A stretch of 64,000 nucleotides of DNA from NCBI GenBank assembly GCA_900446925.1, contig UAVY01000007.1, positions 248,001 through 312,000 of the forward strand, written 5' to 3'. The translations under genes were made by a program, and so were the position numbers. Below the pieces are notes generated by a model. That model was given only the letters and a program-made list of their open reading frames with translations, was not told where the DNA came from and did no database searches. Below, in pieces: positions 38,601 to 51,767 of the stretch. Every line of letters starts with the position of its first letter. Within the stretch, counting starts at the first letter, position 1. The DNA comes from Citrobacter koseri (GTDB lineage: Bacteria; Pseudomonadota; Gammaproteobacteria; Enterobacterales; Enterobacteriaceae).

Positions 38601-38893
38601 TGACGCAGTCACTTAGCTGGACGCGCGAAGGTGACACGCTGGCATTAGCGGGAGAGCTGGACCAGGACGTGCTGAACCCTCTGTGGGATGCGCGCGTTGA
38701 TGCGATGAAAGGCGTAACCTGCATCGATCTGAGCCAGGTCTCCCGGGTGGATACCGGTGGTCTGGCGTTACTGGTGCATCTTGTCGATCAGGCGAAGCGA
38801 CAGGGCAACAGCGTTTCGCTGCAAGGGGTAAACGAGAAGGTTTACACGCTGGCGAAGCTCTATAATTTGCCTGCTGACGTGCTTCCACGTTAA
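38600..38893 (+). CDS. mlaB: STAS-domain protein MlaB
   Basis: Cytoplasmic STAS subunit that supports MlaF activity. Intact 97 residues, with IDLSQVSRVDTGGLALLVHL containing the conserved Thr/Ser site. Its ATG shares one base with the mlaC stop. Confidence 0.96.
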
Positions 38894-38895
38894 TT

Positions 38896-38938
38896 TTTGT
38901 AGGCCGGATAAGGCCTTGTGCCGCCATCCGGCACAACC
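38896..38938 (+). repeat. REP element between mlaB and ibaG
   Basis: A single palindrome GTAGGCCGGATAAGGCC / GCCGCCATCCGGC just after mlaB. Confidence 0.88.
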
Positions 38939-39062
38939 CCTAAGTGGGATTTGCCACCAAAGCCTTGCCTGATTTATCAGCTGGGCTTTTTGCTTATTTA
39001 TGACAGCGCCACTTTGCTCTAAGATGTTGGGCTGTTTTCCCTATTTGACGAATGAAGAGCCC

Positions 39063-40630
<1,568 letters not shown>

Positions 40631-40646
40631 TTTTTTCCGCATGCAC

Positions 40647-40673
40647 TGGTAGCCCCTTGTTCGGGGGCTACCG
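40647..40673 (+). terminator. Hairpin after murA
   Basis: GGTAGCCCC / GGGGGCTACC with a short loop, 17 bp after the murA stop, in the converging murA-sfsB gap. The T-tract is weak. Confidence 0.6.
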
Positions 40674-40701
40674 TTCAGAGCGTTATCCGTTCCTTACTTC
40701 T

Positions 40702-40974
40702 CTATTTCCCTTTTCGAGCCCGCATCAGACGCGTTCTGTCAATGAACTCATGGGTTTCTGGGTCATGATAGCGCGACGGCCAGATCACCCAGGGTTCTGT
40801 ACCCAGCGCCTTCGCAATGATGAGCTCTCCTTTCGGCCACGGTCGGGTCAGGGCGTTTGCCAGCGTCGAGGAACTTAATCCATTCTTGCGTGATTCCGCC
40901 GCCATAGATGTCCCTTTTTTACGTAATCCGGCAATGATGTCTGCGGGATGCCAGTCAATGAGTTTATTTTCCAT
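40702..40974 (-). CDS. sfsB: Ner-like DNA-binding protein SfsB (Nlp)
   Basis: Small DNA-binding protein (90 residues, intact) resembling phage Ner proteins and implicated in maltose gene expression. DWHPADIIAGLRKKGTSMAAESR and LSSSTLANALTRPWPKGE form the helix-turn-helix. The C-terminus (LMRARKGK) is shorter than in E. coli. Confidence 0.93.
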   Translation of the reverse strand: MENKLIDWHPADIIAGLRKKGTSMAAESRKNGLSSSTLANALTRPWPKGELIIAKALGTEPWVIWPSRYHDPETHEFIDRTRLMRARKGK

Positions 40975-41176
40975 TATTCCCTCACTCCTTCGGTCAGTCA
41001 GTCGCTTGCGGCCTGGATAATCAGCCTGTGAGAAATACTATACGCCAGGTGATAGTATTGCTCTAATATGTTCCTGTAAAGAGTATGCATATTCATAAAA
41101 TGTGACAGCATACGTGCGATGGGTAAAGGGCTGGGAAAGAAACGAACAACTGGAATTTACTGGAACTTAAAGATTC

Positions 41177-41200
41177 ATCCCGCGCAGAGCACGGGATGAG
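41177..41200. other. Hairpin between ispB and sfsB
   Basis: CATCCCG / CGGGATG with a 9-nt loop, just past the ispB stop. No T-tract on either strand. The rest of the 235-bp sfsB-ispB gap is AT-rich and should hold the sfsB promoter, which I cannot fix. Confidence 0.4.
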
Positions 41201-41209
41201 AAGGGAGGG

Positions 41210-42181
41210 TTAACGATCGCGTTGTACGGCGATGTGCGCCAGACCGATCAGGGCTTCGCGCCACGGCGTATCAGGCAGAATCTGTAGGGCGGCGATGGCT
41301 TTATCGGCCTCGTCTTCTGCACGCTGACGCGTCCATTCCAGTGAACCGCAGGCGGTCATGGCTTCCAGAACGGGTTCCAGAAGGTGGCGCCCATTGCCTT
41401 GTTCAATGGCGGTACGGATCATTTGCGCCTGCTCTGGCGTACCGTTACGCATAGCGTGCAGCAGCGGCAGCGTTGGTTTTCCTTCGTTGAGGTCATCGCC
41501 GACATTTTTACCTAACTGCTCGCCATCAGCGCTGTAATCGAGTAAATCGTCAATCAGCTGAAAGGCCGTACCGAGATAACGACCATAATCCTGCAACCCT
41601 TTTTCCTGCTCAGGAGTACAGCCAGCAAGAAGACCGGAACACTGCGCCGCAGCTTCAAACAGGCGCGCCGTTTTGCTGTAAATCACGCGCATGTAATTTT
41701 CTTCGGTGATGTCCGGGTCGTTGACGTTCATCAGTTGCAGCACTTCGCCTTCGGCGATGACGTTCACCGCTTCTGACATTACCTCCAGCACTTTCAGCGA
41801 GCCAAGGCTGGTCATCATCTGGAACGCGCGGGTGTAGATAAAATCACCGACCAGGACGCTGGCGGCGTTGCCAAATGCCGCATTCGCCGTTGCCTTCCCA
41901 CGACGCATATCGGATTCATCCACAACATCGTCGTGTAACAGAGTGGCGGTGTGGATAAACTCGATTAAGGCAGCGATCGTGACGTGCGCATTTTCCTGAT
42001 AACCAACGGCGCGCGCAGCGAGTACGGCAATCATCGGGCGGATACGTTTTCCGCCGCCGCTAACGATGTAATACCCTAACTGATTGATCAGTTGGACGTC
42101 GGAATTGAGCTGTTCAAGGATTGTCGCATTGACACCCGCCATATCTTGCGCGGTTAACTCATTGATTTTTTCTAAATTCAT
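41210..42181 (-). CDS. ispB: Octaprenyl diphosphate synthase IspB
   Basis: Makes the C40 side chain of ubiquinone-8 and menaquinone-8. Intact 323 residues with both Asp-rich motifs, LLHDDVVDESD and QLIDDLLDY. It diverges from rplU. Confidence 0.98.
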   Translation of the reverse strand: MNLEKINELTAQDMAGVNATILEQLNSDVQLINQLGYYIVSGGGKRIRPMIAVLAARAVGYQENAHVTIAALIEFIHTATLLHDDVVDESDMRRGKATANAAFGNAASVLVGDFIYTRAFQMMTSLGSLKVLEVMSEAVNVIAEGEVLQLMNVNDPDITEENYMRVIYSKTARLFEAAAQCSGLLAGCTPEQEKGLQDYGRYLGTAFQLIDDLLDYSADGEQLGKNVGDDLNEGKPTLPLLHAMRNGTPEQAQMIRTAIEQGNGRHLLEPVLEAMTACGSLEWTRQRAEDEADKAIAALQILPDTPWREALIGLAHIAVQRDR

Positions 42182-42339
42182 CGCAAAAGCCGGGCTTATC
42201 GCCCCGATTAACTCATCATGGGATGAGATAACTAAGGGTTTAGGGTTAGGAATATATGCTGATTGTACTGAAAAAACGGCGCAGATAAAACGTTACCGTA
42301 CACGTTGTGTTTTTTTTCTTCATGTATTGACGGTAGCAC

Positions 42340-42368
42340 TTGTCAAAGGCTCGCGTTTTGCGTAATAT
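42340..42368 (+). promoter_or_regulatory. rplU promoter
   Basis: TTGTCA (42340-42345), a 17-bp spacer and TAATAT (42363-42368), followed by the GC-rich discriminator TCGCGCCC, as in stringently controlled promoters. Confidence 0.75.
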
Positions 42369-42384
42369 TCGCGCCCTATTGTGA

Positions 42385-42753
<369 letters not shown>

Positions 42754-42772
42754 GACCTGAGGAGAGATTTAA

Positions 42773-43032
<260 letters not shown>

Positions 43033-43056
43033 GTTCTTCGTGGTCCGGTAACGGAT

Positions 43057-43088
43057 TAAAGCCCCGCAACGTGTTGCGGGGCTTTTTA
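43057..43088 (+). terminator. Terminator of rplU-rpmA
   Basis: AAAGCCCCGCAAC-GT-GTTGCGGGGCTTTTT is a strong intrinsic terminator; partial read-through could feed yhbE-obgE. Confidence 0.92.
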
Positions 43089-43128
43089 CATTGAAAACCC
43101 GGAAAATTTTCTTGTAGGGAAAACGGGC

Positions 43129-44094
43129 ATGAAGCAGCAGGCTGGCATTGGCATCCTTTTAGCACTCACCACTGCAATGTGTTGGGGCGCTTTGCCAATT
43201 GCAATGAAGCAGGTGCTGGAGGTGATGGAACCTCCAACCATTGTCTTCTATCGCTTTTTAATGGCGAGTATCGGCCTCGGCGCGATCCTGGCAGTTAAAA
43301 GAAAGCTCCCGCCATTGCGTATTTTTCGCAAACCGCGCTGGCTGGTGTTGCTGGCGATTGCAACAGGTGGACTTTTCGGGAATTTCATCCTGTTCAGCTC
43401 TTCCCTGCAATATTTGAGTCCGACGGCATCGCAGGTTATCGGTCAGCTGTCACCGGTTGGCATGATGGTCGCCAGCGTCTTTATTTTGAAAGAAAAGATG
43501 CGCGGCACGCAGGTGATTGGCGCGCTCATGCTGCTTTGTGGGCTGGTGATGTTCTTTAATACCAGTCTGGTCGAGATTTTTACCAAACTGACCGATTACA
43601 CCTGGGGTGTGATCTTTGGGGTCGGTGCGGCGACGGTCTGGGTGAGTTATGGCGTCGCACAAAAGGTGTTATTGCGTCGTCTGGCCTCACAGCAGATCCT
43701 GTTTTTACTGTACACTTTATGTACGATTGCGTTATTGCCGCTGGCGAAGCCTGGGGTTATCTCGCAGTTAAGCGACTGGCAGCTCGCGTGTTTGATTTTC
43801 TGTGGGCTGAATACGCTGGTAGGATATGGCGCCCTGGCGGAAGCGATGGCGCGTTGGCAGGCAGCGCAGGTGAGTGCGTTAATCACGCTCACTCCGCTGT
43901 TTACGCTGTTATTTTCAGATCTATTATCTATGGCCTGGCCCGATTTCTTCGCCAGACCGATGTTAAACCTTTTAGGTTATCTCGGTGCGTTTGTCGTGGT
44001 TGCGGGCGCGATGTATTCCGCCATTGGTCATCGTATTTGGGGCGGTTTACGCAAGCATGAAACGGTGGTTTCGCAACCCCGCTCAGGCGAATGA
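43129..44094 (+). CDS. yhbE: EamA/DMT-family transporter YhbE
   Basis: Inner-membrane protein of the drug/metabolite transporter superfamily with ten predicted helices in two EamA repeats. Intact 321 residues. Substrate unknown. It lies 15 bp before obgE, a conserved pairing. Confidence 0.94.
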   Translation: MKQQAGIGILLALTTAMCWGALPIAMKQVLEVMEPPTIVFYRFLMASIGLGAILAVKRKLPPLRIFRKPRWLVLLAIATGGLFGNFILFSSSLQYLSPTASQVIGQLSPVGMMVASVFILKEKMRGTQVIGALMLLCGLVMFFNTSLVEIFTKLTDYTWGVIFGVGAATVWVSYGVAQKVLLRRLASQQILFLLYTLCTIALLPLAKPGVISQLSDWQLACLIFCGLNTLVGYGALAEAMARWQAAQVSALITLTPLFTLLFSDLLSMAWPDFFARPMLNLLGYLGAFVVVAGAMYSAIGHRIWGGLRKHETVVSQPRSGE

Positions 44095-45283
<1,189 letters not shown>

Positions 45284-45290
45284 TCTGGTT

Positions 45291-45423
45291 CAAATGCCCG
45301 GTGGCGCTTACGCTTACCGGGCCTACGGATAGTAGGCCGGATAAGGCGCAAAGCGCCGCCATCCGGCAATTAAATGACCCATCTAGTGTGTAGGCCGGAT
45401 AAGCGTCAGCGCCATCCGGCACT
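45291..45423. repeat. Cluster of three REP elements between obgE and dacB
   Basis: Three palindromic units in 133 bp: GCCCGGTGGCGC / GCTTACCGGGCC, then GTAGGCCGGATAAGGCGC / GCCGCCATCCGGC, then GTAGGCCGGATAAGCGTC / GCGCCATCCGGC. They fill the whole gap between the convergent genes. Confidence 0.92.
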
Positions 45424-45431
45424 ATCCTCAC

Positions 45432-46865
45432 CTAGTTGTTCTGATAAAGATCTTTGTACAACCGGCTTTCAAAACGTACTAACGGAATACGACGATTGCG
45501 CTGGTCAGCTGGCGTAACGGCATACCCGGAAAGATACTGAACAAACGCCATCCGTTGCCCACTTGCCGTTGTAATAAATCCCGCCAGATTATAGACCCCT
45601 TGCAGCGAGCCTGTTTTCGCCGAAACTTTACCATCAACCCCAGCCTGATGCAGACCCGCACGGTATTGCAGAGAGCCGTCATATCCCGCCAGCGGCAGCA
45701 TGGAGATAAAGTTCAGCTCGTTGTCGTGTTGGGCGATGTATTGCAGCACCTGCATCATGGTGGCCGGGGCAATCAGGTTGTGGCGAGAGAGGCCCGAACC
45801 GTCAGCGATGATGGTATTGCCAATATCAACGCCAGCCTGCTGACGCAGGATCTGGCGTACGGCATCAGATCCCGCCCGCCATGTGCCGGGGACGTTGAAG
45901 CGTGCGTGGCCGATCATGCGAAAGACGGTATCGGCAATCATGTTGTCCGATTTTTTCAGCATAATCTTAAGCAAATCATGCAGCGGCGCAGACTGCTTGC
46001 TGGCAACCACCGTTCCGGGTTCGTTGACCTGCGTCTGGCGTAACAGCGTACCGCTGTAGGTAATACCTGCTTGTTTTAACTCGTCTTTCAGGATCGCTCC
46101 GGCATAGCTGGCGCCGTCCTGAATGGCGAAGGCCAGCGGTAACGGTTCGGCGCGCTGCGGCAGGCAGCCTGTCAGCGTGAAGCGGTTTAAATCCCCCGGA
46201 ACGACATCCAGCTCACAGTATTGCGCTTCCGCAGAGCCGCGTGGGAGGGTGCGAACCTGACTGAACATAGTCACCGGGTAATAGGACGCCACGCGAATAT
46301 ACGCTAAGTCATTCGGTTTTTGCGCGCTGTAGAGGGAGATGGAAAAGCAGTTGCGATCGACAATGGCGGCTGCGGGGGGGGCGCTAAAACATTGCGTCAT
46401 GTCATTCCAGGGCCAGCCTGGCGCTTTATCATGGCTGGCGAAAATGGAGGTGTCGATGAGCACATTTCCCGCAATTTGCGTCACGCCGGATTTTTTCAGC
46501 GTCGCGACCATATTGCGAATATCCTGGCGTTTTAGCGTCGGATCGGCACCAAATCGCGCCACTAAGTCCCCTTTTAAGACGCCATTGTCCACGTTGCCTT
46601 TTGTCTCCAGCGTGGTGGTAAAACGAAAATCGGGGCCGAGCTGAATCAATGCCGCGAGGGCCGTGATCACTTTTTGCGTACTGGCGGGCAGCGCCATCTG
46701 CTGGCTATGGTAATCAATCGCGGGCGTGGACGCGCCGACCTTCTGAGCCATGAAAGCAAGGTTGGCCCCATCAGGGAGCTGATTGATGTATTCATCAACA
46801 TTCGCGGCCTGGACGCTGAACGCTATACTGGTGGTCAATCCGATGATAAATCTGGAAAATCGCAT
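45432..46865 (-). CDS. dacB: D-alanyl-D-alanine carboxypeptidase/endopeptidase (PBP4)
   Basis: Periplasmic penicillin-binding protein that trims and cleaves cross-linked peptidoglycan. A signal peptide cut after VQA precedes the serine motif PASTQK, with SDN in KKSDNMIAD and KTGS near the C-terminus. Intact 477 residues. It diverges from greA. Confidence 0.97.
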   Translation of the reverse strand: MRFSRFIIGLTTSIAFSVQAANVDEYINQLPDGANLAFMAQKVGASTPAIDYHSQQMALPASTQKVITALAALIQLGPDFRFTTTLETKGNVDNGVLKGDLVARFGADPTLKRQDIRNMVATLKKSGVTQIAGNVLIDTSIFASHDKAPGWPWNDMTQCFSAPPAAAIVDRNCFSISLYSAQKPNDLAYIRVASYYPVTMFSQVRTLPRGSAEAQYCELDVVPGDLNRFTLTGCLPQRAEPLPLAFAIQDGASYAGAILKDELKQAGITYSGTLLRQTQVNEPGTVVASKQSAPLHDLLKIMLKKSDNMIADTVFRMIGHARFNVPGTWRAGSDAVRQILRQQAGVDIGNTIIADGSGLSRHNLIAPATMMQVLQYIAQHDNELNFISMLPLAGYDGSLQYRAGLHQAGVDGKVSAKTGSLQGVYNLAGFITTASGQRMAFVQYLSGYAVTPADQRNRRIPLVRFESRLYKDLYQNN

Positions 46866-46941
46866 AATCTCGCGCTAACAACCTGGAAACAAGCCGTCAT
46901 ACTACGGCGCAATGCCCTGGAAAGTAAACGATGACCCATAG

Positions 46942-46969
46942 GGAACTCCAGGGTAAAATACGTATCAAA
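46942..46969 (+). promoter_or_regulatory. greA promoter region with sigma-E-like element
   Basis: GGAACT (46942-46947) and TCAAA (46965-46969), 17 bp apart, fit the sigma-E pattern. A sigma-70-like TAAAAT (46954-46959) overlaps it. E. coli greA is reported to use both sigma factors. Confidence 0.65.
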
Positions 46970-46983
46970 TTGAGAATTGTAGC

Positions 46984-47018
46984 TGACCTGGGGCTTTGTA
47001 CCCGGGTCGGTATTTTTT
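46984..47018 (+). ncRNA. graL: greA leader attenuator, probable GraL sRNA region
   Basis: GACCTGGGG / CCCGGGTC folds into a stem followed by GGTATTTTTTT, a terminator about 100 nt before the greA start codon. The position matches the E. coli greA leader terminator that yields the short RNA GraL. The identity of the RNA ends is inferred. Confidence 0.6.
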
Positions 47019-47112
47019 TGCTTCTGGCTTTGGTAGAACGCATACCGGAGCAGGCTTAGCAGCCGAGGCGGGGTCAATCACCCCCTACAGGAATGTTCAA
47101 GAGGTATAACAA

Positions 47113-47589
47113 ATGCAAGCTATTCCGATGACTTTACGTGGTGCCGAAAAACTGCGCGAAGAGCTGGATTTTCTGAAATCTGTGCGCCGTCCTGAAATCA
47201 TCGCCGCTATCGCGGAAGCGCGTGAGCATGGCGACCTGAAAGAGAACGCCGAGTATCACGCTGCGCGTGAACAGCAGGGTTTCTGCGAAGGACGTATCAA
47301 GGATATCGAGGCGAAGCTGTCGAATGCGCAGGTGATCGACGTGACGAAGATGCCGAACAACGGACGTGTTGTTTTCGGCGCAACGGTAACTGTTCTGAAT
47401 CTCGATAACGATGAAGAGCAGACCTGGCGTATTGTCGGCGATGACGAAGCGGATTTTAAACAGAACCTGATTTCCGTGAATTCACCTATCGCGCGCGGCC
47501 TGGTTGGCAAAGAGCAGGATGACGTCGTGACCATCAAAACGCCTGGCGGCGAAGTGGAATACGAAGTGATTAAGGTGGAATACCTGTAA
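47113..47589 (+). CDS. greA: Transcript cleavage factor GreA
   Basis: Rescues backtracked RNA polymerase by stimulating RNA cleavage. An intact 158-residue protein with an N-terminal coiled coil whose tip ([16 protein letters not shown]) carries the acidic catalytic pair, and a C-terminal FKBP-like domain. Start [10 protein letters not shown]. Confidence 0.98.
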   Translation: MQAIPMTLRGAEKLREELDFLKSVRRPEIIAAIAEAREHGDLKENAEYHAAREQQGFCEGRIKDIEAKLSNAQVIDVTKMPNNGRVVFGATVTVLNLDNDEEQTWRIVGDDEADFKQNLISVNSPIARGLVGKEQDDVVTIKTPGGEVEYEVIKVEYL

Positions 47590-47632
47590 GAATTACCCAA
47601 TACTCAAGATGTTGATGTATTGTAAAGAAAGG

Positions 47633-47657
47633 AAAAAGGCCGCTATGCGGCCTTTTA
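47633..47657. terminator. Bidirectional terminator between greA and yhbY
   Basis: AAAAAGGCCGC-TA-TGCGGCCTTTT, with A- and T-tracts on both sides, between the convergent genes. Confidence 0.88.
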
Positions 47658-47744
47658 TCAACGAAGAGAGCGTGGCATTTTGCTCTCCTGCTTGCGGAAA
47701 ACCCCTCGTTTTACACAGATTTTGTGTTCGACTTTAGGATATTC

Positions 47745-48038
47745 TTAGCGTGGCAGCGAGATTTTACGTTCTTTAGTTGGGCGATAAAGTACCAGCGTTT
47801 TACCGATGACCTGTACGTTACAGGCGCCGGTTTCGCGTACGATAGCTTCCACGATCAAGGTTTTGGTTTCGCGATCTTCCGAGGCGATCTTCACCTTGAT
47901 AAGTTCATGGTGCTCTAACGCTTGTTCAATCTCGGCCAGTACCCCTTCGGTCAAACCATTGTTGCCAAGCATAACTACCGGCTTGAGCGGATGTGCCAGA
48001 CCTTTCAGGTGCTGTTTTTGTTTAGTACTCAGATTCAT
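47745..48038 (-). CDS. yhbY: Ribosome assembly RNA-binding protein YhbY (CRM domain)
   Basis: CRM/KH-like protein linked to 50S assembly. Intact 97 residues; MNLSTKQKQHLKGLAH is chosen over an upstream ATG by family length. LGNNGLTEGV is the GxxG-type RNA-binding loop. It diverges from rlmE. Confidence 0.96.
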   Translation of the reverse strand: MNLSTKQKQHLKGLAHPLKPVVMLGNNGLTEGVLAEIEQALEHHELIKVKIASEDRETKTLIVEAIVRETGACNVQVIGKTLVLYRPTKERKISLPR

Positions 48039-48164
48039 CGTATATTTTTGCTTACGTTGGGATTGAAAACGGGTCATTCTACCGCCATCTCCCATATATC
48101 ACCAAATGAGCGCGTAAAAATTTACGCTACGGGTAACGATGAATTGCCCCGACGGGAAAGTTAA

Positions 48165-48794
48165 ATGACAGGTAAAAAGCGTTCTGCCAGCTCGAGTCGC
48201 TGGCTTCAGGAACACTTTAGCGATAAATATGTTCAACAGGCGCAGAAAAAGGGGTTACGTTCCCGTGCCTGGTTTAAACTTGATGAAATACAGCAAAGTG
48301 ACAAACTTTTTAAGCCGGGGATGACGGTTGTCGACCTCGGTGCTGCGCCAGGAGGCTGGTCACAGTATGTGGTCACGCAGATTGGCGGCAAAGGCCGTAT
48401 CATCGCTTGCGATCTTTTACCTATGGATCCTATCGTTGGTGTGGACTTTCTTCAGGGCGATTTTCGTGATGAACTTGTTATGAAAGCGCTGCTGGAACGC
48501 GTGGGTGACAGTAAAGTACAAGTTGTCATGTCAGATATGGCACCAAACATGAGCGGAACACCGGCGGTGGATATCCCCCGCGCCATGTATCTGGTGGAAC
48601 TGGCGTTAGAAATGTGTCGTGATGTGCTGGCGCCAGGTGGAAGTTTTGTAGTGAAGGTGTTCCAGGGCGAAGGTTTCGATGAGTACCTAAGGGAAATTCG
48701 CTCCCTGTTTACGAAGGTTAAAGTTCGTAAGCCGGACTCTTCGCGTGCGCGTTCACGCGAAGTGTATATTGTAGCGACCGGGCGAAAACCATAA
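48165..48794 (+). CDS. rlmE: 23S rRNA 2'-O-ribose U2552 methyltransferase RlmE
   Basis: Heat-shock methyltransferase acting in the A-loop of 23S rRNA. Intact 209 residues with SAM motif [13 protein letters not shown] and the K-D-K-E tetrad residues in [25 protein letters not shown] and REVYIVA. Upstream partner of ftsH. Confidence 0.98.
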
Positions 48795-48884
48795 CCGGGG
48801 GATTTCAGACGAAAGTTTGAAAGAAGCTGGATATAGAGTATCCTGACGCTGTTTTTAACACAGTTGTAATAAGAGGTTAATCCC

Positions 48885-50828
48885 TTGAGTGACATGGCGA
48901 AAAACCTAATACTCTGGCTGGTCATTGCCGTTGTGCTGATGTCAGTATTCCAGAGCTTTGGGCCCAGCGAGTCTAATGGCCGTAAGGTGGATTACTCTAC
49001 CTTCCTGCAAGAGGTCAACCAGGACCAGGTTCGTGAAGCGCGTATCAACGGACGTGAGATCAACGTTACCAAGAAAGATAGTAACCGTTACACGACCTAC
49101 ATTCCGGTTAACGATCCGAAGCTGCTTGATAACCTGCTGACCAAAAACGTCAAGGTTGTTGGCGAACCACCTGAAGAGCCGAGCCTGCTGGCTTCAATCT
49201 TTATTTCCTGGTTCCCGATGCTGTTGCTGATCGGCGTCTGGATCTTCTTCATGCGTCAGATGCAGGGCGGCGGTGGCAAAGGCGCCATGTCGTTCGGTAA
49301 GAGTAAAGCGCGCATGCTGACGGAAGATCAGATCAAAACCACTTTTGCCGATGTCGCAGGTTGTGACGAAGCGAAAGAAGAAGTGGCTGAGCTGGTCGAG
49401 TATCTGCGTGAACCAAGCCGCTTCCAGAAGCTGGGCGGTAAAATCCCGAAAGGCGTCCTGATGGTCGGCCCTCCGGGTACGGGTAAAACCCTGCTGGCGA
49501 AAGCTATTGCAGGCGAAGCGAAAGTCCCGTTCTTTACGATTTCCGGTTCTGACTTCGTCGAAATGTTCGTCGGTGTTGGCGCATCTCGTGTGCGTGACAT
49601 GTTCGAACAGGCTAAGAAAGCGGCGCCGTGCATTATCTTCATTGATGAAATCGACGCCGTAGGCCGCCAGCGTGGCGCGGGTCTGGGCGGCGGTCATGAT
49701 GAACGTGAACAGACATTGAACCAGATGCTGGTTGAGATGGACGGCTTCGAAGGTAACGAAGGTATCATCGTTATCGCGGCGACTAACCGTCCAGACGTAC
49801 TTGACCCTGCGCTGCTGCGTCCTGGCCGTTTCGACCGTCAGGTCGTGGTAGGTCTGCCAGACGTGCGTGGTCGTGAGCAGATCCTGAAAGTGCATATGCG
49901 TCGCGTACCGCTGGCGCCGGATATCGATGCGGCAATCATCGCACGCGGCACGCCGGGCTTCTCTGGCGCCGATCTGGCGAACCTTGTGAACGAAGCGGCG
50001 CTGTTTGCTGCCCGTGGCAACAAGCGTGTGGTATCCATGGTTGAGTTCGAGAAAGCGAAAGACAAAATCATGATGGGTGCGGAACGCCGCTCCATGGTGA
50101 TGACGGAAGCGCAGAAAGAATCTACCGCTTACCACGAAGCAGGCCATGCGATTATTGGTCGCCTTGTTCCAGAGCACGATCCGGTGCATAAAGTGACGAT
50201 TATTCCGCGCGGTCGTGCGCTGGGTGTGACCTTCTTCCTGCCTGAAGGCGACGCGATTAGCGCCAGCCGTCAGAAACTGGAAAGCCAGATCTCCACGTTG
50301 TACGGCGGTCGTCTGGCGGAAGAGATCATCTATGGCGTAGAGCATGTTTCTACCGGTGCGTCGAACGACATTAAAGTCGCGACTAACCTGGCGCGTAACA
50401 TGGTCACCCAGTGGGGCTTCTCCGATAAGCTCGGTCCGCTGCTGTATGCAGAGGAAGAGGGTGAAGTGTTCCTGGGACGTAGCGTTGCGAAAGCCAAACA
50501 CATGTCTGATGAAACCGCGCGTATCATCGACCAGGAAGTGAAAGCGCTGATTGAACGTAACTACAATCGCGCTCGTCAGATCCTGAATGACAATATGGAC
50601 ATCCTGCATGCAATGAAAGATGCGCTCATGAAGTATGAGACCATTGATGCGCCGCAGATTGATGACCTGATGGCGCGCCGCGAAGTTCGCCCGCCGGCTG
50701 GCTGGGAAGATCCAAACGGCACCAACAACTCTGACAACAATGGCACGCCTCGTGCGCCGCGCCCGGTTGATGAACCGCGTACGCCGAACCCAGGCAACAC
50801 CATGTCAGAGCAGTTAGGCGACAAATAA
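48885..50828 (+). CDS. ftsH: Membrane-anchored ATP-dependent zinc protease FtsH
   Basis: Hexameric protease degrading LpxC, sigma-32 and unassembled membrane proteins. Two helices flank a periplasmic domain. The AAA module has GPPGTGKT and IIFIDEID, and the protease has the zinc motif HEAGH. I start at TTG 48885 (MSDMAKN, 647 residues) because AGAGG lies 8 bp upstream; the ATG at 48894 would be 17 bp from it. No frame breaks. Confidence 0.97.
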   Translation: MSDMAKNLILWLVIAVVLMSVFQSFGPSESNGRKVDYSTFLQEVNQDQVREARINGREINVTKKDSNRYTTYIPVNDPKLLDNLLTKNVKVVGEPPEEPSLLASIFISWFPMLLLIGVWIFFMRQMQGGGGKGAMSFGKSKARMLTEDQIKTTFADVAGCDEAKEEVAELVEYLREPSRFQKLGGKIPKGVLMVGPPGTGKTLLAKAIAGEAKVPFFTISGSDFVEMFVGVGASRVRDMFEQAKKAAPCIIFIDEIDAVGRQRGAGLGGGHDEREQTLNQMLVEMDGFEGNEGIIVIAATNRPDVLDPALLRPGRFDRQVVVGLPDVRGREQILKVHMRRVPLAPDIDAAIIARGTPGFSGADLANLVNEAALFAARGNKRVVSMVEFEKAKDKIMMGAERRSMVMTEAQKESTAYHEAGHAIIGRLVPEHDPVHKVTIIPRGRALGVTFFLPEGDAISASRQKLESQISTLYGGRLAEEIIYGVEHVSTGASNDIKVATNLARNMVTQWGFSDKLGPLLYAEEEGEVFLGRSVAKAKHMSDETARIIDQEVKALIERNYNRARQILNDNMDILHAMKDALMKYETIDAPQIDDLMARREVRPPAGWEDPNGTNNSDNNGTPRAPRPVDEPRTPNPGNTMSEQLGDK

Positions 50829-50858
50829 GTTATCTGTTATTGATGACTCTGCTTCACC

Positions 50859-50889
50859 GAAACCCTGGGGCTTGCTCCGGGGTTTTTTA
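50859..50889 (+). terminator. Terminator after ftsH
   Basis: ACCCTGGGGC-TT-GCTCCGGGGT followed by TTTTT, between ftsH and folP. Confidence 0.88.
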
Positions 50890-50918
50890 TATTTGAAATA
50901 ACATCAGAAGGATTAGCT

Positions 50919-51767
50919 ATGAAACTCTTCGCCCAGGGCTCCACGCTGGATCTCTCTCACCCACACGTAATGGGCATCCTGAACGTCACGCCGGATTCTT
51001 TCTCCGATGGCGGGACGCACAATACGCTGGTGGAGGCGGTGAAGCACGCTAATCTGATGATTAACGCCGGAGCGACGATTATTGATGTCGGCGGCGAATC
51101 AACGCGACCGGGAGCGGCGGATGTCAGCGTCGAAGAAGAACTGGAACGCGTGATCCCGGTGGTTGAGTCCATCGCCCAGCGTTTTGAGGTATGGATTTCA
51201 GTGGATACCTCAAAACCCGAGGTGATTCGGGAATCGGCAAGAGTGGGTGCTCACATCATCAACGACATTCGCTCTCTCTCTGAACCGGGCGCGCTTGAGG
51301 CGGCGGCTGAGACTGGTTTACCGGTCTGCCTGATGCATATGCAAGGGCAGCCTAAAACAATGCAGGAAGCGCCAAAGTACGAAGACGTTTTTGCGGAGGT
51401 CAATCGCTACTTTATTGACCAAATAGCACGCTGTGAAAGGGCAGGCATCGCAAAAGAGAAATTGTTGCTCGACCCGGGATTCGGTTTCGGTAAAAATCTC
51501 TCCCATAACTATACGTTACTGGCACGTCTGGCGGAGTTCCATCATTTTAACCTGCCGCTGCTGGTGGGAATGTCACGTAAATCGATGATTGGTCAGTTGC
51601 TCAACGTCGGGCCCTCCGATCGTTTGAGTGGGAGCCTGGCGTGTGCGGTTATCGCCGCAATGCAGGGGGCGCATATCATTCGTGTCCATGACGTTAAAGA
51701 AACCGTAGAAGCGATGCGTGTGGTAGAAGCCACCCTGTCTGCAAAGGAAAATAAACGCTATGAGTAA
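50919..51767 (+). CDS. folP: Dihydropteroate synthase FolP
   Basis: Folate enzyme joining p-aminobenzoate to the pterin; sulfonamide target. Intact 282 residues with [24 protein letters not shown] and [12 protein letters not shown]. Its stop overlaps the glmM start by 8 bp, the usual coupling. Confidence 0.98.
   Translation: MKLFAQGSTLDLSHPHVMGILNVTPDSFSDGGTHNTLVEAVKHANLMINAGATIIDVGGESTRPGAADVSVEEELERVIPVVESIAQRFEVWISVDTSKPEVIRESARVGAHIINDIRSLSEPGALEAAAETGLPVCLMHMQGQPKTMQEAPKYEDVFAEVNRYFIDQIARCERAGIAKEKLLLDPGFGFGKNLSHNYTLLARLAEFHHFNLPLLVGMSRKSMIGQLLNVGPSDRLSGSLACAVIAAMQGAHIIRVHDVKETVEAMRVVEATLSAKENKRYE

Noticed and set aside
45291..45423. A short CRISPR-like array after obgE
   Set aside because: The repeated units are palindromic REP elements with variable spacing, not uniform repeats with equal spacers, and no cas gene is present.
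49194..50609. A 471-codon open frame antisense to ftsH
   Set aside because: Shadow of a codon-biased gene. Its product is rich in His, Arg, Gln and Phe with no recognisable motif, and no promoter or Shine-Dalgarno stands out.
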